Shown: positions 37,614 to 46,853, counted from the stretch's first letter. The stretch is 64,000 bases of DNA from CANLBN01 sp050633825 (GCA_050633825.1 JBOEHG010000002.1:12034-76033), one strand, 5' to 3'. The notes: generated by a model from the sequence alone, not told the origin. Made by a program: numbers and translations.

Positions 37614-38660
37614 TTAAGGTGCCGGGTTTGAGTACTGTCGATGTATCGCCTCAATCCCCTCAAGCACTTCATTCGATAATGTAACATTAACACTGGCAAT
37701 ATTAATGGCCAATTGTTCCATTGTCGTTGCACCGATAATATTGGCTGTTAGAAAGGGTTGTTGATTCACAAAGGCTAAAGACATATCGGTCAAACTCAGA
37801 CCGTGTTCTTTTGCTAATGAGGCATAGGCTGCAGTAGCAGCTTCAGCGTGGGCATTGGTATAACGAGAAAATCGAGAATAAAGCGTTAAGCGCGCATTTT
37901 CTGGTTTAACACCGTTGAGATACTTTCCACTGAGCACACCAAAAGCCAAAGGTGAATAGGCAAGTAAGCCAATTTTTTCACGTATGGAGACTTCCGCCAA
38001 GCCCACTTCATAAGAACGGTTCAACAAGTTATAGGGATTTTGCACACTGGCAACACGAGGCAAGTTATACTCTGCCGCTACACGGCAAGACTCCATGACA
38101 CCCCAAGGGGTTTCATTGGATAAACCAACTGCTCTTATCTTACCTTCAGCAAGTAGATCTGCCATAGCAGAAAGGGATTCCTGTAAAGAATAAGCGTCTT
38201 CATCTTCCGTATGCTGATAGCCCAAACGCCCAAAAAAATTAGTGGTTCTATCGGGCCAATGTAATTGGTAAAGATCAATATAATCTGTTTGTAAACGAGT
38301 TAAAGATCCCTCAACCGCTTGCTTAATTTGAGCCGCGCTTAATCTTGGGCCACCACGAATATGAGCAAAGCCTGCATTATGCTCACCGTTTCCCGTGACT
38401 TTGGTGGCCAAAACAATCTTATCCCGTAAGTTACGTGATTTAATCCAATTACCTACAATCGTCTCGGAAGCACCATAAGTCTCAGCACGAGGAGGAACTG
38501 GGTACATCTCAGCAACATCAATAAAATTGATATTTTTTCCGTAAGCATAATCCATTTGCTCAAAGGCTTCGTCTTGGGTATTTTGTTCGCCATAGGTCAT
38601 AGTACCTAAAGCAATTAAGCTAACATCAATACCCGTATTTCCGAGAGTGCGATAATTCAT
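37614..38660 (-). CDS. tas: NADP(H)-dependent aldo/keto reductase, Tas-like
   Basis: A TIM-barrel aldo/keto reductase, 348 residues from the ATG at 38660. The GTG at 38672 overlaps AAGGTG, which I read as the ribosome-binding site for the ATG. It resembles Escherichia Tas over its whole length: LGTMTYGEQNTQDEA, FIDVAEMYPVPPRAET with the catalytic Asp and Tyr, VGLSNETPWGVMES and VQNPYNLLNRSYEVGLAE. The physiological substrate of Tas is unknown. Confidence 0.92.
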   Translation of the reverse strand: MNYRTLGNTGIDVSLIALGTMTYGEQNTQDEAFEQMDYAYGKNINFIDVAEMYPVPPRAETYGASETIVGNWIKSRNLRDKIVLATKVTGNGEHNAGFAHIRGGPRLSAAQIKQAVEGSLTRLQTDYIDLYQLHWPDRTTNFFGRLGYQHTEDEDAYSLQESLSAMADLLAEGKIRAVGLSNETPWGVMESCRVAAEYNLPRVASVQNPYNLLNRSYEVGLAEVSIREKIGLLAYSPLAFGVLSGKYLNGVKPENARLTLYSRFSRYTNAHAEAATAAYASLAKEHGLSLTDMSLAFVNQQPFLTANIIGATTMEQLAINIASVNVTLSNEVLEGIEAIHRQYSNPAP

Positions 38661-38757
38661 AATAAATGACACCTTAGACGCTTAGCACTTATGACTGAGC
38701 CATTTCTAAAAACTCTAGCTACATGATTTCAGTAATGACTTCGTTAGCGTAAACAAA

Positions 38758-39966
38758 TTATAAAAAGTTAGCGTCAACTAAGGGCGATGTTTCTGCTGCA
38801 TAATCAACCCCTTCAACGCCAAAACCAAATAAACGCAGAAATTCAGCTTGATATAAAGTGAAATCAGATAACTCATTTAAGTTTTCAGTGGTAACTTGAG
38901 GCCAAATGGCTTCTACTTTGGCTTGAATGGCAGGATCAAGTTCCAAATCATCCACACGAAAACGATCCGTATCGTCCAATCTTGGTGAATCACTATAAAG
39001 ACACTCAGTATACAAACGGTAAAGCTGCTCAATACAACCTTCATGGGTCCCGGCTTCTTGCATGACTTTAAACAAAATCGCCAAATAAAGAGGCATCACT
39101 GGAATAGCTGAGCTCGCTTGCGTTACCACCGCCTTCAAGACCGATACATGAGCAGAACCGTTAAGCGATGACAGTTGAGTCCGTAGTTCCGTGGCAGCAC
39201 GATCCAAATCTTCTTTAGCTTTACCAATAGTGGCATGACCATAAATGGGCCATGTTAATTTTTCACCCAAATACGTATAAGCAACCGTTTGTGCACCTTC
39301 AGCCAAGACATCTGCTGAAGATAAAGCATCGATCCATAGCTGCCAATCTTCACCGCCCATAACTTTAACGGTGGTTGCAATCTCTTCCTCAGAAGCAGGT
39401 TCTACTGTCACTTCACCGACAACTTGCGTATCTGTATTTAAATTCTTGGCAGTATAGCTCTCGCCGATTGGCTTAAGCGTCGATGAATAGATTTCACCAC
39501 TGACCGGATCAGTTCTACGGGGAGAAGCCAAACTGTATATGACCAAGTCGACCTTTCCCATATCAGCTTTAATCAAATCAACAACCTGATCTTTACATGC
39601 TGTAGAAAAAGCATCGCCATTAATACTCTTTGTATATAACCCCGCCGCTTTTGCCGCATCTTCAAACGCAGCAGAATTGTAATACCCTGCTGATCCAGTT
39701 TTACGCTCTGTTGGTGGTTTTTCAAAAAACACACCTAAGGTATTTGCGCCATAGCCAAATGCTGCGGTAATTCTCGATGCCAAACCGTACCCAGTTGAAG
39801 CACCAATAACCAATACATTTTTAGGGCCCTGCCCTTTATCAGAAGACTGTCCTTTTTCAGAAAATTGGGACTTAATATAGTCAATTTGTTGCTGAACATT
39901 AGCTGCACACCCCTGTGGATGGGCATTAGTGCAGATAAAACCGCGAACTTTAGGGGAAATAACCAT
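38758..39966 (-). CDS. fabV: Enoyl-[acyl-carrier-protein] reductase FabV
   Basis: FabV (402 aa) reduces trans-2-enoyl-ACP with NADH in the last step of fatty acid elongation and is naturally tolerant to triclosan. The start MVISPKVRGFICTNAHPQGC is diagnostic. NAD is held by VIGASTGYGLASRI, and the catalytic Tyr-X8-Lys is in IYGHATIGKAK. The TRREE of other SDRs is replaced, as expected, by YSLASPRRTDP. The gene is divergent from miaE, with a striking inverted repeat between them. Confidence 0.97.
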   Translation of the reverse strand: MVISPKVRGFICTNAHPQGCAANVQQQIDYIKSQFSEKGQSSDKGQGPKNVLVIGASTGYGLASRITAAFGYGANTLGVFFEKPPTERKTGSAGYYNSAAFEDAAKAAGLYTKSINGDAFSTACKDQVVDLIKADMGKVDLVIYSLASPRRTDPVSGEIYSSTLKPIGESYTAKNLNTDTQVVGEVTVEPASEEEIATTVKVMGGEDWQLWIDALSSADVLAEGAQTVAYTYLGEKLTWPIYGHATIGKAKEDLDRAATELRTQLSSLNGSAHVSVLKAVVTQASSAIPVMPLYLAILFKVMQEAGTHEGCIEQLYRLYTECLYSDSPRLDDTDRFRVDDLELDPAIQAKVEAIWPQVTTENLNELSDFTLYQAEFLRLFGFGVEGVDYAAETSPLVDANFL

Positions 39967-40009
39967 TATTAGCAGACCTTAAATTATTGAGCTATGCAAA
40001 AAAGCCGCA

Positions 40010-40053
40010 CATTATAAACCGATGACAGAGGGATAGCTAACCGGTTTATAATG
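40010..40053. promoter_or_regulatory. Mirrored divergent promoter element between fabV and miaE
   Basis: CATTATAAACCG (40010-40021) and CGGTTTATAATG (40042-40053) are perfect 12-bp inverted copies with a 20-bp spacer. Each contains TATAAT oriented toward the flanking gene: minus strand toward fabV and plus strand toward miaE. -35 matches are weak (ATGACA at 40022-40027 is the best for miaE). Confidence 0.5.
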
Positions 40054-40133
40054 GCAGATTAAACAATGTTATAAATTGGCCTTATTTACATGGCTAAACT
40101 TACATGAATAAACTTATACATGAATACACCTAA

Positions 40134-40727
40134 ATGGCTACGATAGATCCAAACCTGCTCAAATTGCGCTTTAAAACTCCCCAACAATGGACCGATGTCG
40201 TCCTCCGTGACTTCAATCGCTTTCTCAATGACCATGCACAGGCAGAGAAAAAAGCCTCTGGCATGGCAATGTCTATGCTATCCCACTACCCCGACCGCCC
40301 TGAACTCGTCAGTGCTATGATTGATCTATCGATTGAAGAGCTGGCACATTTTCGAGAAGTTATAAGACTTATGCAGGCACGCGGATTACAACTAGGCAGC
40401 GATGAAAAAGACCCTTATATCAATCAAATCCGACATCATTTGGGTAAAGGCAAGAGTGATTATATGCTCAACCGCTTACTTACGGCCGCCATTATCGAAG
40501 CTAGGGGTTGTGAACGCTTTGGCTTAATTGCTCAACATCATCCTGAGCAAGAGCTACAACAGTTCTATCAATTAATTACTGATTCGGAGGCAAAACATCA
40601 TATGCTGTTTATTGATCTCGCATCCTTATACTTTAATGAGAGAATGATTGAAACCCGTCTGGATGAATTACTTGATATTGAAGCAGAAATTGTACAAGCA
40701 CTTCCTTTTCGTTCTGCCCTTCACTAA
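40134..40727 (+). CDS. miaE: tRNA-(ms[2]io[6]A)-hydroxylase
   Basis: MiaE (197 aa) is a non-haem diiron enzyme that hydroxylates the isopentenyl group of ms2i6A37 in tRNA. Diiron ligands are seen in MIDLSIEELAHFREV and ITDSEAKHHMLF, and the central AIIEARGCERF is the family signature. The leader carries two tiny upstream ORFs, one ending in a TAA directly against the miaE ATG. A glycosyltransferase gene follows 13 bases later. Confidence 0.94.
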   Translation: MATIDPNLLKLRFKTPQQWTDVVLRDFNRFLNDHAQAEKKASGMAMSMLSHYPDRPELVSAMIDLSIEELAHFREVIRLMQARGLQLGSDEKDPYINQIRHHLGKGKSDYMLNRLLTAAIIEARGCERFGLIAQHHPEQELQQFYQLITDSEAKHHMLFIDLASLYFNERMIETRLDELLDIEAEIVQALPFRSALH

Positions 40728-40740
40728 AGATAAAAATAAG

Positions 40741-41958
40741 ATGGTAAAAAATTATGTGGCCACATACCTTAAAAAATATGCTGAGCCAACAGCTAAAACA
40801 ATTAATATGCAATTTCCCAGAAACTGCACATTTAATCACTGCCTGATTATTCCTGCCTACAATGAAACACAGGGTTTTATTACGCGACTAATAGAAAAAA
40901 CACCGCTATTATCCGGCAATTTACTCGTTATCCTTATTATCAACCAACCTGATAATACAGTTGAAAAACAAGCAAATAAAAATTTATGGAAAGCGGTTCA
41001 GGTTACAGGTATCAAAGTTGATTCAAACCATAACCACCACTTAATACAGTCGGAAAAAAACAAAGCGATCTATTTTTTAGCGATAAATTGCTTTGAAGGT
41101 AAGAACAAACTTCCCCGTAAAAACGGGGTCGGATTAGCAAGAAAAATAGGTTGTGATATTGCCTGTAGGCTAGCTCAAAATAAAATAGTAAAAACAGAAT
41201 GGATACATACCACTGATGCAGATGCCCATCTACCCGAAGATTATTTTCTGCAAACATCTAACAATAAGGACTACAGTGCTGCTGTTTATAACTATCAGCA
41301 TCACGGTTTAGACACTCCCCTAACACAAGCGACGCTACTGTATGAAAAAGCCCTTCATTACTACGTGGAGGGATTAAGTTATGCAAATTCTCCCTATGCA
41401 TTTCATACACTAGGTAGCTGCATTGCCATTAACATTACTTACTATGCTAAAGCACGAGGGTTTCCTAAAAAGGCCGGAGGAGAAGACTTTTACTTACTCA
41501 ATAAATTGGCTAAACTAGGTAAAATAAAGACGCTAAATGGTGACGCGATTATTCTTGAAAGTAGAGAGTCAGATCGAGTGCCATTTGGCACAGGTCCTGC
41601 TGTTAAAAAAATAGCAGCCCTTAAAACACCGCAAACAGATTACCACTATTATAACCCTCTCATATTCGAAGAGCTCAAATCTGTTCTTAGCCACTTCCCG
41701 CTATTATTCGATGCTATACCTGAGCCTCAACAATGGATACAGCAGCTCTCAAACTCTACTCAAACGGCCTTGAGTGAAATTAATATACAGGACTTATTTG
41801 ATCATTTGTGTAAACAAGTGAAAACCAAAGAACAGTGTATTAAAGATAGTCATGACTGGATGGATGGCTTTAAAACCCTTAAATTTATTCATGCACTCCG
41901 AAAAATCCTCCCTGACATTCCCTTAAATGATGCCATTACATCAGCAAAATTTCCCTAA
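40741..41958 (+). CDS. GT-A fold glycosyltransferase (family 2-like)
   Basis: 405 residues from the ATG at 40741; the frame is open upstream but that part overlaps miaE. The N-terminal nucleotide-binding strand is LIIPAYNE, and the DxD-like motif is in HTTDADAHLP, with a later GGEDFYLLNKL and LESRESDRVPFGTG. No transmembrane segment is evident, so it is likely cytoplasmic. The sugar and acceptor are unknown. Close coupling to miaE is positional only; nearby surface genes give no clear hint. Confidence 0.75.
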   Translation: MVKNYVATYLKKYAEPTAKTINMQFPRNCTFNHCLIIPAYNETQGFITRLIEKTPLLSGNLLVILIINQPDNTVEKQANKNLWKAVQVTGIKVDSNHNHHLIQSEKNKAIYFLAINCFEGKNKLPRKNGVGLARKIGCDIACRLAQNKIVKTEWIHTTDADAHLPEDYFLQTSNNKDYSAAVYNYQHHGLDTPLTQATLLYEKALHYYVEGLSYANSPYAFHTLGSCIAINITYYAKARGFPKKAGGEDFYLLNKLAKLGKIKTLNGDAIILESRESDRVPFGTGPAVKKIAALKTPQTDYHYYNPLIFEELKSVLSHFPLLFDAIPEPQQWIQQLSNSTQTALSEINIQDLFDHLCKQVKTKEQCIKDSHDWMDGFKTLKFIHALRKILPDIPLNDAITSAKFP

Positions 41959-41964
41959 AAAACG

Positions 41965-41990
41965 TTTGTATACAAATCTATAACAATTTA
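41965..41990 (+). promoter_or_regulatory. Palindrome and TACA-type repeat upstream of the response regulator
   Basis: TTTGTATACAAA (41965-41976) is a perfect 12-bp palindrome. It overlaps TACAAAT (41971) followed by a TAACAAT at 41981, ten bases apart, resembling the phased repeats before mipA. This may be an autoregulatory site of the adjacent RstA-like regulator. Confidence 0.4.
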
Positions 41991-42069
41991 ATACTAGAAA
42001 GAGTGGAAAAATGTGTTTATAACCTCTTATATTAGACCTAGATTAAATACGGCTTAGCATAATTTTACT

Positions 42070-42825
42070 ATGGATATCAAAAATACCCCTTATCACTCCC
42101 TATTACTTGTTGAAGATGATCAACGCTTAGCAAACCTGATAAAGGAATATATGGAGAATCATGGCTTCCAAGTCAACATTGAAAACAGAGGTGATACCGC
42201 CACTGTAGCAATTCTTGAACAAAAACCAGACCTCGTCATTCTTGACCTAATGTTACCCGGTATTGATGGCTTAGAAGTATGCCGCCGCATACGTCCACAT
42301 TATGCCGGTATTATATTAATGTTGACCGCACAGGATGAAGACATCGATCAAATTGTAGGGCTAGAATTGGGGGCAGATGACTATGTTGTCAAACCTGTTG
42401 AGCCAAGAGTCCTACTTGCGCGAATCAAAAGTTTACTTAGACGCATCCAAACTAAAAATACCCTGGCCGAAAAAATAGTCTCGACATTGGCCACCGGCAC
42501 TCCCGCTAAAACAGAAATAATATCGGGGGCACTGTATATCAGCTTAAATCGTCGCTATGTATCCATGGATAACAAAGAGATCAAAGTAACAACGGGAGAG
42601 TTTGATTTACTATGGCATTTAGCTAGCCATGCAGGTTCAATATTAAGTCGTGACAATCTGTATAAGCACCTTTGCGGAATTGAGTATGATGGCACTGATC
42701 GATCTATGGACATTAGAATATCCCGACTACGAAAACTACTACAAGATGATCACGAAGAACCCCAACGAATAAAGACCATTCGTAGTAAAGGCTACCTATT
42801 TGTTGTCGATGAGGAACAAGAGTGA
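42070..42825 (+). CDS. OmpR-family response regulator, RstA-like
   Basis: 251 residues: receiver domain (about 10-122) with phosphoacceptor D59 in ILDLMLPG, acidic DD at 16-17 and K108 in DDYVVKP, then a winged-helix DNA-binding domain (about 145-247). The region GEFDLLWHLASHAG and the C-terminal RSMDIRISRLRKLL resemble Escherichia RstA. It overlaps the kinase gene by four bases, so the pair is translationally coupled. It likely controls the downstream mipA-lipoprotein pair through the phased repeats at 44.45 kb. Confidence 0.9.
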   Translation: MDIKNTPYHSLLLVEDDQRLANLIKEYMENHGFQVNIENRGDTATVAILEQKPDLVILDLMLPGIDGLEVCRRIRPHYAGIILMLTAQDEDIDQIVGLELGADDYVVKPVEPRVLLARIKSLLRRIQTKNTLAEKIVSTLATGTPAKTEIISGALYISLNRRYVSMDNKEIKVTTGEFDLLWHLASHAGSILSRDNLYKHLCGIEYDGTDRSMDIRISRLRKLLQDDHEEPQRIKTIRSKGYLFVVDEEQE

Positions 42826-44447
42826 GCCGTTTATTTATTACCTTATATCTTTTAATCCTAGCAGCTGCTTTCAGCTTTATGTTCGGTATTAATCCAGCTG
42901 TCAACTTTAGTTTAAGTGGAGCATTAGCCTCATACAATTACAAAGGGTTTCAAGGAACGGTTTATTTGCTTGACCAGCACATATTAAAAAAACATAACTC
43001 AACGATTATCTCAAGAGAAGAACTTAAAAACGAAACATTGCAAGAAATAATCAATATGTTTTCTTATGAAATTAATTTAATTTCATTAAAAGATATTAAT
43101 TTCACAGAAAAAGAAAAGAAAATATTTAAAAAATACCAAGCTATAGAGAGAGTAAAAGACAAGGGCGAATACTCTTATTTACCGTCGAAAGTTATCGCTG
43201 ATCATATTTGGGAATTACAGGTTTTTCCAACACAAGATACTTTTAATCATGATCTGGTCATTGGAAGTGCTATATTAATAGAAAACCACATTAAGCAATA
43301 TCCAACTAACGAGTGGAAACAGCACTTAAGCCAGCTAAACGAGCATTTTGGCTTACCAATTAGCTTACACAAAATTGATAGTGAAGAAATATCGAGCTTT
43401 ACTCCGGAAAAGAAAGCCTTATTAATGCAATATCGTATTGCTGGTTTTGATATCGATAAGGCTAACGAACGCTACTATTATTTAATCAAGAAATCCGATT
43501 ATGTACTTAAAGCAGGCCCTATACCGCCTCCTTTTATTACGCGATATATATTACTTTTAGTCTGTATAGGCTTATGCACTCTTTTCGCAACAGCCATTTA
43601 CCTTTGGGTAAGGCCTTTATGGAGAAATTTATCCGCTCTACAAGAAGCCAGTAAAAAATTCGGCCAAGGAAGCTTTGATTCCAGAGTAAAGATCACTAAA
43701 CTCTCTCCGATTCGCTCCAGCTTAGAGGCATTTAACAGTATGGCAGATAGAGTTCAAACCTTGATTTCGTCCCACAAAGATTTAACTAACGCAGTATCCC
43801 ATGAAATTAGAACACCACTAGCAAGAATGCGTTTCAGCCTAGAAATGATGCAAACAGCGGACAATAAAAAAGACCAAGAGCGTTTTAGCAATGAAATAGA
43901 AACTGATATAGAAGAGCTTGACTCATTAATCAATGAATTATTAACTTATGCACGCTTTGAGCGTGAACAGCCTGAAATCAATTATTCCAACATAGAAATC
44001 ATTCCATGGCTGAAAAGTCAAATAACCCGCTCTCAAAAATTAACCAATACTATTTCAATAACCCTAGATCACACATCAATAATAACAGAGGCTACATACC
44101 AATTTGAAAGTCGTTTATTAGCACGAGCCTTGAGCAACCTGATTCAAAATGCAATCCGTTACGCAAAAAAACAAATACATATTATTCTAGCAGAAGAAAA
44201 CAGTTCTCTGTTAATCTCAATTGAGGATGATGGCGAAGGTATCCCAAAAGAAAAAAGAGACACTATTTTTGATCCTTTCACTCGTGCCGATAATAGTCGT
44301 AATCGGGAAACGGGTGGCTTTGGCATAGGACTCGCAATTGTCAAACAAATAACGGAATGGCACAAAGGTACTGTAATACTAACAGCGTCGCAGCTCGGTG
44401 GGGCAAAATTTACAATACACATTCCAATTGAAAACCAAGAAGCATAA
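42822..44447 (+). CDS. Sensor histidine kinase, RstB-like
   Basis: 541 residues with a GTG start inside the regulator stop. TM1 is at 5-22, then a roughly 215-residue periplasmic sensor, TM2 at about 241-262, a HAMP linker (RPLWRNLSALQEASKKFG), DHp with H327 in AVSHEIRTPLARM, and a catalytic domain with N-box SNLIQNAIRYA, DDGEGIP and GGFGIGLAIV. The cytoplasmic part matches RstB; the periplasmic domain is longer than in Escherichia (433 aa protein) and may sense something different. Confidence 0.9.
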   Translation: MSRLFITLYLLILAAAFSFMFGINPAVNFSLSGALASYNYKGFQGTVYLLDQHILKKHNSTIISREELKNETLQEIINMFSYEINLISLKDINFTEKEKKIFKKYQAIERVKDKGEYSYLPSKVIADHIWELQVFPTQDTFNHDLVIGSAILIENHIKQYPTNEWKQHLSQLNEHFGLPISLHKIDSEEISSFTPEKKALLMQYRIAGFDIDKANERYYYLIKKSDYVLKAGPIPPPFITRYILLLVCIGLCTLFATAIYLWVRPLWRNLSALQEASKKFGQGSFDSRVKITKLSPIRSSLEAFNSMADRVQTLISSHKDLTNAVSHEIRTPLARMRFSLEMMQTADNKKDQERFSNEIETDIEELDSLINELLTYARFEREQPEINYSNIEIIPWLKSQITRSQKLTNTISITLDHTSIITEATYQFESRLLARALSNLIQNAIRYAKKQIHIILAEENSSLLISIEDDGEGIPKEKRDTIFDPFTRADNSRNRETGGFGIGLAIVKQITEWHKGTVILTASQLGGAKFTIHIPIENQEA

Positions 44448-44450
44448 CAC

Positions 44451-44480
44451 TACAAATAGTTACAATTAGCTACATACACT
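44451..44480 (+). promoter_or_regulatory. Three phased TACA repeats upstream of mipA
   Basis: TACAAATAGT (44451), TACAATTAGC (44461) and TACATACACT (44471) are consecutive decamers, with TACA repeated at exactly one helical turn. OmpR-family dimers bind direct repeats of 10-11 bp, so this is a candidate site for the RstA-like regulator. TGTTT-AC-AAACA (44498-44509) lies further down. Confidence 0.5.
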
Positions 44481-44589
44481 ATTCACCTTAGTATTTCTGT
44501 TTACAAACACATAACGCTTTCACAACAGATTTTCAGGCATATCCACTCTACCATGATTGACTTTATCGGTCATCATTCAGGAGAAAGAT

Positions 44590-45369
44590 ATGCAAATCAA
44601 GACAACAAAAACCTTAGCAAAATTAACTATCGCTGGAATAGCACTTTTAAGCACTCATATTACTTATGCTTCAGAAAAACCCACTACTAATTTTAAAATA
44701 GGTTTAGACATAAAAAACCATCTAGAAGAATATAAAGAAAATAGTGGTGACGATACAGCAGCATTAGATATTTTCTTTGAATTTAAAGCTAATCGTTTTA
44801 ATCTCAATAGAAAGTCTATTTATTATAATTTTATTGAGAACAAAACCATCAAAATTGGATTACTGGGAGAAAGCAACGGCACTGGTTTTGAAGAAGATGA
44901 CCGTAAAATTTTTAAAGGAATGGAGGAAAGAGACAGCAGCTTTGACCTTGGTGTAAGAATGGCATTCACTATACTTGATAATAGCGAACTGATTGTTAGT
45001 GCAACTTCCGATATAGCAGATAGTCATGAAGGCGATATTTATAAAATTCGATATCAACATACAATTAATAGCGGTCGTTGGGAGTTAAAACCTGAAATTG
45101 GCTTTACACATTATAGTGATGAATTCATCGACTATTATTATGGTGTGCGTAAAAATGAAGCCACAGCGAATAGAGCTTTTTACAAAGGACAATCCGAAGC
45201 CATAGGGCATATTGGCTTAGCAATCCGTTATCAAATCAACCCGCGCTTACAATTACATGGCGATTTAAACCTAGAAACAATCTCCACCAGAATAGAAAAT
45301 AGTCCTCTTGTCACACAAGACGAAAGCATCAACCCTAATGTATTTATTGGCTTAACTTACCAATTCTAA
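44590..45369 (+). CDS. MipA/OmpV family outer membrane protein
   Basis: 259 residues from the ATG at 44590, with AGGAGA upstream; the frame extends to 44557 but lacks a site there. A signal peptide (about 1-26, ending ITYASEK) precedes a beta-barrel ending GLTYQF. The YYYGVRKNEA segment and the C-terminal SPLV are the MipA/OmpV family marks. MipA is linked to murein synthesis and lytic transglycosylase MltA in Escherichia; other members are stress-induced porin-like proteins. It follows an RstAB-like system, its likely regulator. Confidence 0.85.
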   Translation: MQIKTTKTLAKLTIAGIALLSTHITYASEKPTTNFKIGLDIKNHLEEYKENSGDDTAALDIFFEFKANRFNLNRKSIYYNFIENKTIKIGLLGESNGTGFEEDDRKIFKGMEERDSSFDLGVRMAFTILDNSELIVSATSDIADSHEGDIYKIRYQHTINSGRWELKPEIGFTHYSDEFIDYYYGVRKNEATANRAFYKGQSEAIGHIGLAIRYQINPRLQLHGDLNLETISTRIENSPLVTQDESINPNVFIGLTYQF

Positions 45370-45379
45370 GGTATTCAAC

Positions 45380-46255
45380 ATGAAAACACTAAAATCATTT
45401 TTACTCTTATGCATCACCATTACTATTTTTAGCTGTGGGCATAGCGAGAACTATATCAAAAAAATGTATCTTGAACTTGACCGAGAAATAGCAACAGACT
45501 ACAAAAAATATGCCGAATTTAGTTTTGAGCAAGAAGAAAAAATCGACATCATTGCACAAGATATGCTGCTATGGCATCGTAAAGAAAAATTACCAGAAAT
45601 TCGACAACTATTTACTGCTATTAGAGAAGAACTAAGCAGTACCGGTAGTTTAAATACTTCTTTGCTCAATGAAAGCATCAATACACTTAATAACCCATTT
45701 ACATTTACAGCATCAGACGATATCTCCATGGCTTTCGCTCAATTTGCTTTTACTGTTAGTGATGCACAGATAATACAAATCATTGAAGCGGTTAAATACG
45801 AAGAAAAGGAAGCAACAACCTTATTGGAAAATAGTAGTATCGCACAACAAACGACTCAAATTAAGAAGCGAATAAGGTCTATTTTTAAAAGTTTAGGTGT
45901 GCGGCTATCGAAGGAGATACTGAATGATATTGATGCAACCCTATCGCAAAGGGTCGATATAACACCACAACAAATTATTGCTAATACTGATTGGAATAAT
46001 CACTTTGTTGAAATCCTTGAACAACGCGACAATGTAACTCAAAAGCAGTTTACTGAACGCTTTGTAAAACACTGGGAAAAATCTGACAAAATCTATAAAA
46101 ATGCTGACCTAGCAACATGGCTTACTAATCAACAAATCGTTGTCCAGTCACTAGAAAAAATTATAGAAACGCTAGATAGTGACGAAAAAGCTACTTTACA
46201 CAAAAGACTGGGTAACTACATAAACGTTATTGACGAGTTAATGATTCAACCTTAA
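45380..46255 (+). CDS. DUF6279 family lipoprotein
   Basis: A 291-residue lipoprotein: signal peptide with a lipobox ending FSC (C19), then a wholly helical periplasmic domain. The LLWHRKEKLPEIRQLF segment near 60-80 is the DUF6279 pattern. Function is unknown. It starts 10 bases after mipA, so the two are probably co-transcribed and may act together at the envelope. Confidence 0.75.
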   Translation: MKTLKSFLLLCITITIFSCGHSENYIKKMYLELDREIATDYKKYAEFSFEQEEKIDIIAQDMLLWHRKEKLPEIRQLFTAIREELSSTGSLNTSLLNESINTLNNPFTFTASDDISMAFAQFAFTVSDAQIIQIIEAVKYEEKEATTLLENSSIAQQTTQIKKRIRSIFKSLGVRLSKEILNDIDATLSQRVDITPQQIIANTDWNNHFVEILEQRDNVTQKQFTERFVKHWEKSDKIYKNADLATWLTNQQIVVQSLEKIIETLDSDEKATLHKRLGNYINVIDELMIQP

Positions 46256-46279
46256 CAAACCCAAGAACAGCGTAGGCAG

Positions 46280-46313
46280 CACTCCCCACAGTAAAAAGAC
46301 TATTTGGGGAGTG
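46280..46313. terminator. Bidirectional terminator between lipoprotein and DUF4388-like gene
   Basis: CACTCCCCA (46280-46288) and TGGGGAGTG (46305-46313) are perfect nine-base arms with a 16-nt loop that can add a short AGT/ACT inner stem. It fills the convergent gap. Confidence 0.65.
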
Positions 46314-46826
46314 TTAACTTGCTTTTAGTGCAGCAGAAACTTCTTCTTTAAACTTAGCCTGATCGTCAAGATCATCCATCTGCTTAGAGAGACGTCGAAT
46401 TAAATCGTCAACAGAATCTGCTTTTTGCGCTTCTTCATGAAAGATCAAATCAGCAATAGGGCCCACATAGTCTGTAAAGATTGCTTCCACAACCGACTGG
46501 ATTTGAGAATTGATTTGACTTGAAGATTGATCGCCACTGAATGAGCGATCATTGATCATATTGATAATCTCAGAAGTCGGCGGCAATTCATTCACGATAC
46601 GGCTAATAGCCCCCTCATGAAATTGGCTTTTCACCGCCATAAAGCCTGGAACCTGCTTCAGCACATCCATACCTGATGCGCCATGATACTTGATCGACTG
46701 CAATTCGCCCTTAACAAAAAATAGTTGCAACAACCGATCATTTGTCAGCTTTAAAAATAATGCGCCTGTGGCCTTTTTATTCCAATAACTCTTAATTTGG
46801 CTCACGATATCAAGCTGAGATGCCAT
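46314..46826 (-). CDS. Small DUF4388-like protein with GPIA-type C-terminal segment
   Basis: A 170-aa soluble protein. The N-terminal part (about 15-75) has the DUF4388/PATAN-like pattern GALFLKL, LFFVKGELQSIKYHG, GMDVLKQV. The C-terminal half (about 110-168) carries DYVGPIADLIF followed by a helical stretch, a module seen at the ends of bacterial signalling proteins (DUF8082-like). Function unknown. It lies 27 bp after the dCache-HAMP gene, on the same strand. Together they look like a sensor and its soluble partner. The family call is tentative. Confidence 0.55.
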   Translation of the reverse strand: MASQLDIVSQIKSYWNKKATGALFLKLTNDRLLQLFFVKGELQSIKYHGASGMDVLKQVPGFMAVKSQFHEGAISRIVNELPPTSEIINMINDRSFSGDQSSSQINSQIQSVVEAIFTDYVGPIADLIFHEEAQKADSVDDLIRRLSKQMDDLDDQAKFKEEVSAALKAS

Positions 46827-46853
46827 GGTTTTACCTTATTTTACTCATTATTA

